The notes under the pieces: generated by a model
The model's input: only the letters and a program-made list of their open reading frames with translations
What the model was told of the DNA's origin: nothing
Databases searched by the model: none
In this document: one piece after another, positions 58,216 to 64,000 of the stretch
How positions within the stretch are numbered: the stretch's first letter is position 1
How the letters are laid out: each line of letters begins with the position of its first letter
Source of the DNA: Panagrolaimus kolymaensis
Lineage: Eukaryota > Nematoda > Chromadorea > Rhabditida > Panagrolaimidae
DNA length: 64,000 nucleotides
Assembly: GCA_028622995.1 (NCBI GenBank)
Contig: JAJQJQ010000026.1
Coordinates: 310,001 to 374,000, forward strand
Direction: 5' to 3'
Program-made: the position numbers and the translations under genes

Positions 58216-60988
58216 CTCCTTAGAGACGACTGACTTTATTTTCTTCTTTATTTTTTTTATTAGTGTCTCTGTTACTTATTGAAAACAAAGCAGAAAATTT
58301 TGGTGTTTCTCACTTTATTAAGTCCCTTGACAAATTAAGTAAAAAGCTTTTCACTTTCGTCTTATTTCTTTCTTTTTTTCTTGTCACCCAAAAATAAGGC
58401 ATGGAATAGGAGAAAAGCATTTTTATTAGGTGCATTGGTTTATTGTCGTTGTTGTTGTTTTTACAGCATTTTTTGTGTCTTTCTTATTTTTACTACTTTT
58501 TTTCTTGTTATCCTTAAAAAATTCTATTTGGTTATATTTATTAAATTTACTTTTTCTCCATGAATTTTAAAATATAAAAAATTTAAAGCAAAAAAAGGCG
58601 AAGGCAAAGAAAAAATAGGATGAAACACAGTAAGAAAAAAAGAAGAAGACATTACCGTAATCGACGTCGTCTTTGGATGCTTTAAGTGACGCACACACTT
58701 TTCATTCATTTTTCTTTGCAAAAAAAAGATGGAAAGAAGGAAACCACAATATCATTTTTAATTGCCATTACTTTTTTGGTGCTTTTACTTGCCGACAACC
58801 ACCAAAAAGGGTCATGATTGATGAGAATAAATATAAATGAGGACACAACTTAACTTAACTTTTTTTATTCTATCATTTTTTCAATTATTAATTTATTCAC
58901 AAAAGTCAAAAATTTAGCCTTTTCCGCGGCTTACTTATTTCAAAACTATCAAAAAAATATCTAAAAAAAAGGAGAGATATTTTGACATTTTTTTTCGGTG
59001 TCCATAATTTTTTTTGTATATTTTACCTCAAAAATTGACTTTTTTTTAAAACAACATCATTCAAAAATAAAACAAAAAAAAGAGGTTACGTGAAGCGGTC
59101 ATCAAAATCAAAAAAAAATAATTTAGAACGCTCAAATAAAAAGTTCGGGACATGGAAAACAATTGGGAAATAATAATGATCATCCTCATCGCTCATTTTT
59201 TTCTCCACTACTTTTATTTATTTGGGGGACATTTGCTTCTCTCTATTTTATTTCATTGTTGGACGAAGAATGGAAGGTTGTTTTTCATAAGCCCATTTGC
59301 CCATTTTTGGGAGATTTTTGAAAAAAAAATTGTGACCTAAATCCGAAAATGAAAAAAAAAGTTTTTTGACGCATCCATTCTTTCACTAAACAATCATCCA
59401 CAAAATAATTTCCGGTAGTATACATTTTTAATTTTTCATTATTGGCATACGTATAAAAAATTTATAAATACTAATAATATGAGGGTGAAAGAATTCAAAG
59501 GAAATTAAAGGTACAAAATTTCATTTTTTTTTCAGATTCATTGAAAGCAAAAGAAAGTAAAAGCAAAAACGATTTAATTCTTTAAAAAAATTTAAAAAAA
59601 TAGCTGCCCGAAAGTGAAAAGTAAAATTATCCTATAAATTTTTTCGCAATTATTTAATTCTTTTTTTTTCGTTTACTCATCTCTTTTTTCATTCTTTCTT
59701 TTGTAACTTTTTAATTGCTGTAACCGGAAGAAGACAGACATTACAATTAATTTTTTATTTATTCATCCATATTTTTATTATTTAAATAAAAACAATATTA
59801 ATCAATCCGAATAAGAAACGACAAAAAAGGTAGTGAGAAAAAAATTCCCGACAGTAAACATTAGAATGGCAATGATAGGTTGAAAAAGACATTGCCGCCA
59901 CCTTTGCCGATCATTTTCAATTTGTCGCCATCGTTGAATTATCGTGATGGTTATTTCGAGGTAGCAGCACGCGACTAACCTTGAATATTTTTTTCTCTCC
60001 CAGGACTCATAAACGAATACCAACACATCTTCTTCATTTTTTTTCAAAAGCAGCAACAACAAACAACAGTTTTTTGTCAACCGGAACAAATTTTTGCGTG
60101 ATGGCTATTTTTTTTTTCTTCATCTGCTTCTTATTTTTATGCCATTACATTGTATTGTATTTTTGTAGGTGTTATATCCATCCCGCAATACTCAAGGCCA
60201 TTTTTTTCTTTTTTTTCTTTTTTTGTCATCTAACAATATTTTAAATGTGTAAATTAGCGTATGTACAAAAGAGACAAAAGAAAATCATTGAAAATGAATA
60301 CATAAATGCAAAAAACTTCTAAAAAAAATCATTCAAGAACAAGGGATACAATTTCAAAAAATTAAATTTCTTAGAATTTGTGCAAAAGTTATTAGTAAAA
60401 AAGTTTTGTATATTAAAAATTTCAAAATAGAAAGTGGCATTTTTTCAGAGCGACAATACAAAAGTTAGATTATAGCAAAATATGCAAAACGAGGTACATG
60501 AACCTTAAAGAGAATAAGAAAATTTAAATTTAAATTAATTTTTAAACAGAAAAAACTGCTTGCTTTAATCCTCAAATTTTGAATTCAATTTTAACCTCAT
60601 TTGAAAACCACAATCATCTAGAGCATTATTGCATCACCAAACACTTTTTTCCTGAACTTTCTTTTTTACCTCACTGCCATCATTTCTTTTTATGGGTCAG
60701 GTCATAATTGATCTAAAGCTGTTATTGTGCTGTGCATCCAAATATTGCAATAGCAACAAGCAACAGCAGCAGCGCAGTCAATAAGGACTCTCTCTCTTTC
60801 TCATTGTGTTCCTTTTGCAATAGGGGAACACATTCGTTCTAATAAATAAAATCCAAAGAGCCAAACAAAAAAAACGCGGGCAACGCTTTCCTTCCTTATT
60901 TACTTCCATCAATTTTCTCAAATTGTGGGTTATAAACCATTTTTATTAAATGTAATATTTTTTGTTAAATCAATCAACAAATACAAAA
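58216..60988. other. Gene-free region between Pax and SMC1
   Basis: 2.8 kb of A/T-rich sequence with low-complexity open frames and no supported exon. A CAGCAGCAGC-containing segment near 60750-60785 and CTCTCTCTCTTTCTC near 60788 precede SMC1 and may be part of its promoter or 5' UTR. Confidence 0.45.
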
Positions 60989-63900
60989 ATGGGTTTTCTA
61001 CGATTATTAGAAATTGAAAATTTTAAAACTTATGCAGGAAAAAATTATATTGGTCCATTTAAACCTTTTTCATCTATTATTGGACCAAATGGATCTGGTG
61101 TGTTTTAAAACTTTTGAGTTTGAAGTTAATTAATTAACTTGACGTTTTTTAAGGAAAATCAAATCTCATGGATGCCATTTGTTTTGTTTTAGGTGAAAAA
61201 ACACAAAATTTACGAGTCCGCAAACTTGCAGTAAGTTTTTTTGGCACAACTTTTTGAGAGTCTAAAGAAACACACATTTTTTTCCAGGATTTGATTTCGG
61301 GCGCCCCTGTTGGAAAACCAGTTGGAACAAGATGTCATGTAAAAATGACATATGTTATGGATGATGATTCAGAAAAAGTTTTTCAACGAACTGTAACTCC
61401 CGGAGGCTCTGAATATCGCATAGATGGAAATACAGTTTCTCCAGCAATATATCATGAACATTTGGAAGAAATAAATATATTTATCAAAGCTAAAAACTTC
61501 TTAGTTTATCAAGGAGCCGTTGAGCAAATTGCTATGCGTTCACCCAAAGAGCGAACTCAATTGTTTGAAGAACTTTCAAAGTATGGATAAAAAAAAATTT
61601 ACATGCGTTTTTAGACCTTAAAAATATATATCGTTTTTTAGATCATGCGATTTAGCTAATGAATATAATAAACTTAAAACAGAGTTAGCTAAAGCTGAAG
61701 AAGATACTCATTTTAACCTTAATAAACGTCGAGGAGTTTTGATGGAAAAGAAAGAAGCTCGACAAGAAAAGGATGAAGCTGAACGATATCAAGCCATGAG
61801 AGACAAATTAGCTGAAGTTCAAATCCAACTTTTTTTAGTTCAACTTTTTTATGCTGAGCAAGGCCGAGAAAAAGCTAAAAATGATTTACAAAAAATGCGT
61901 GAAGAAGTTGATAAAGCGAGAAATGAAAAAATGGAAAAGGAAGATGTTGTATCCACGAAGCAACAAGAACATCGAAAAGCAATGAAAGAACTTCGAAAAT
62001 TGGAGAACGAAGTGGCTGCTAAAGAAAAAGCCATCACTGATTTTAAACCCAAATTTGCTGAAAGCAATCAACAACTTGTTCATATAAAACAAAAGATTGA
62101 AACCGCAGAAAAAATGCATATAGCCACAGCTAAAATGGCTAAAGAACAAGAACAAAATCTTAAAGAATTGGAAAAGCAACAAAAGTAAAACTCTTTTCAT
62201 TCTAAGATTTACAAAACCTCCGTTTTTTCAGAGACATTCAAAAGCAAAAGAAAAAATGCGAAGAAAAGTTGCATACTCAATCTCAAGAACTTTCCCTTTC
62301 CCTTGATGCCAATCAAATTCTTGAATATAATAGGCTTAAAACCGAAGCCGAAACCCAAGGTGCAAGATTGACTGCACAAATAGAAGATTTGAAACAAGAG
62401 AAAAAATCCAAACTTGTTGGAATTCAAACTGAGGAACAACAAATGAAAAGTGTGGAAGATCGAATCAAACAAGTAAAATTTTATATTTACTTTAAAAAAT
62501 AATTTTGATTATTCTTAAAATTAAATTCCTTTTTTAGAAAGAAGGTGAACTTGAGCGACAAGAACAAGCTTTTGCTAGCATTGATGAAACTCGCGAACAC
62601 CATATTCAACAACTTGATGAAGAAAAGCGAAATCTAACTGCCCTTGAAAAAGAGGTTATCGAAGCCAAACAATTACTTGAAAAATATACCATCGAACTTC
62701 AAAATATTAACTATCAAATTTCTGATGCTCATGGAGATTCAGTTGAAAGTGAAAATACCAAACGAAGAAACGAAGCTATAGAAAATTTAAAGCGGTTGTA
62801 CCCCGAAAAAGTCCATGGCAGACTTGTGGAAGTTTGTAATCCTTCGCAAAAGAAATATCAATTAGCCATTACTAAAGTTCTTGCAAGCAATATGAATGCC
62901 ATCGTAGTTGACACGGATGACACAGCGGAAGAATGCATAAATTATTTAAAAGAACAAAGATATTTTTCTGAAAAGTTTTTACCTTTAAATTCTCTTGATG
63001 TTGCACCCATTAATGAAACCTTGCGAGAAATCAGTGATCCTAAAGGTGTAAAATTACTTTATGATGTTATTAATTGCACTCAACAATCTATTCGAAAAGC
63101 CATTCAATATGCTTGTAATAATGCAGTAGTTTGTGAAACACCCGAAGATGCAAGAAAAATGGCTTTTGGTAGAGATAATCAACGAGTTAAAGCTGTCTCC
63201 CTTGATGGAACATTATTTCAACAGTCTGGGGTTATTTCTGGCGGAGGTGCTGAACTTAAAGCTCGAGCTAAAAAATGGGATGAACAAGGAATGAAGTAAG
63301 TAAACCAAAAAAACTATAAACAAAAAACTCCAAAAATAAAACTCAACTTTTATATTTTTAGAAAGCTTCGAGATCAACGAAAAGACCTCCAAGAAAAATG
63401 CAACAACCTCCATCGAAATCGCAAACGTGAATTGGATGTTGAAATGAAGCGAAATCAGATTCAACAAATTGAAACCCGAATTGGTTGGACCAAAACTGAA
63501 CGAGATCGCCTCGAAAAAACTATTATCCCTGGAATTAAAAGAGATTTGGAATCTTTCCGCGGTCATTTATCTTTAATGAAACCAAACATTGATAACAAAA
63601 TGAAAGAAATCAAACTACTTGAAGATCGAATTGCTAAAGTTGAAAAAGAAAAGGATTCAATTTCGGATACAATTTTTGCGGATTTTTGTAAGCGCGTTGG
63701 AATTCACGATATTCGAGAATATGAAAATCGTGAAATGAAATTTCATCAAGAAATGCAACGCGAACTCAAATCGTTCGATACTGAACTCGCTCGATTGCAA
63801 TATGAAATAGATTTCTTGAAATCTGATGATCGAAAAAAGCGGGAACAACAAGAAGCCGCAAAAATCAAAGAACTTCAAAATACTAAAAAAGATTTAGAAA

Positions 63901-64000
63901 AGAAAATTAAAGAGCAAGCAGCCACATTGAAAAAATATGAAGAAGATTTAGCTAAAACTCAAGAAAAAGCTGAAGAACAACGAGAAAAAGTTGGAGAAAC
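60989..64000 (+). CDS. him-1: SMC1 cohesin ATPase subunit, 3' end beyond window
   Basis: Exons 60989-61097, 61154-61230, 61288-61580, 61642-62184, 62232-62472, 62538-63295 and 63362 to the window edge, open to 64000. The N-terminal [18 protein letters not shown] and the Walker A GPNGSGKSN (split by intron 1) are SMC1-typical, as is [17 protein letters not shown] long coiled coil follows, then the hinge ([15 protein letters not shown]...[18 protein letters not shown]) and the returning coil. Signature and Walker B motifs lie outside the window. With SMC3 and a kleisin it forms the ring that holds sister chromatids. All intron phases are consistent. Confidence 0.96.

Noticed and set aside
59802..60089. 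95-codon minus-strand open frame with repeated RWRQ
   Set aside because: No flanking splice sites or homologous motif; it lies in a low-complexity region between Pax and SMC1.
1..64000. CRISPR arrays, operons with ribosome binding sites, phage genes
   Set aside because: The window is eukaryotic nuclear DNA with spliced genes; none of these structures is present.

Overview
This window looks like AT-rich nuclear DNA from a nematode, and not a Caenorhabditis. Introns are short (mostly 45-65 bp) with T-rich acceptors ending TTTTTAG, genes are compact and on both strands, and the gene set is that of an animal. It includes RapGEF, GABA-B receptor, Pax-2/5/8, LIN-54, synaptojanin, TMIE and SMC1. 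Two genes, a 7TM receptor and a Ly-6-like protein, have a worm-like look. The phylum is an inference from gene architecture; no ribosomal or mitochondrial marker is present. All gene models below were spliced by hand, and wherever a complete model is given the exon lengths sum to a multiple of three.

Layout. 1-926: 3' end of a PDZ-GEF/RapGEF gene. 927-8419: a 7.5 kb gene-free stretch containing a hAT-like element. 8.4-10.6 kb: quiescin sulfhydryl oxidase (+). 11.2-11.7 kb: small secreted Cys-rich protein (-). 12.6-17.3 kb: GABA-B receptor subunit 2 (-), with a Ly-6-like gene (+) nested in one intron. 17.7-18.0 kb: small hypothetical gene. 18.1-20.1 kb RFT1 (-) and 20.7-21.5 kb SAR1 (+) are divergent. 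22.1-29.1 kb is the accessory part: a chymotrypsin-like protease with an insertion, a hAT-like element, a serpin, a TPR fragment and a broken C-type lectin carrying another hAT-like element. 29.5-32.0 kb: an SGT-like TPR gene interrupted by a 1.4 kb element. 32.9-38.6 kb: a 1,789-residue repeat protein of unknown function. 38.8-42.1 kb: AASS (lysine degradation, -). 43.4-44.7 kb: LIN-54 (-). 45.1-47.2 kb: 7TM receptor (-) with TMIE (+) nested in an intron. 47.9-49.9 kb germ-cell-less-like BTB protein (-) is divergent from synaptojanin (+, 50.3-54.4 kb). 54.6-55.8 kb nucleotide-sugar transporter (-) is divergent from Pax-2/5/8 (+, 56.8-58.2 kb). 61.0 kb to the window end: SMC1 (+, truncated).

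The genes form no single pathway. RFT1, SAR1 and the sugar transporter belong to ER/Golgi function; GABA-B receptor, synaptojanin and TMIE are neuronal or sensory; LIN-54 and SMC1 act on chromatin and chromosomes.

The most striking signal is the relationship between transposable elements and splice sites. A 1,386 bp CACTG-terminated element inside a TPR exon carries a 5' splice site in its left terminal repeat and a polypyrimidine-CAG 3' splice site in its right one. Splicing it out restores the frame with an 18-nt scar. Two other elements sit exactly on exon-intron junctions (protease, lectin), with 8-bp target duplications that copy the splice site. A fourth lies 10 bp from an acceptor. Three hAT-like elements share one design: short inverted termini, 8-bp duplications, and an interior made almost wholly of short repeats in opposing orientation.
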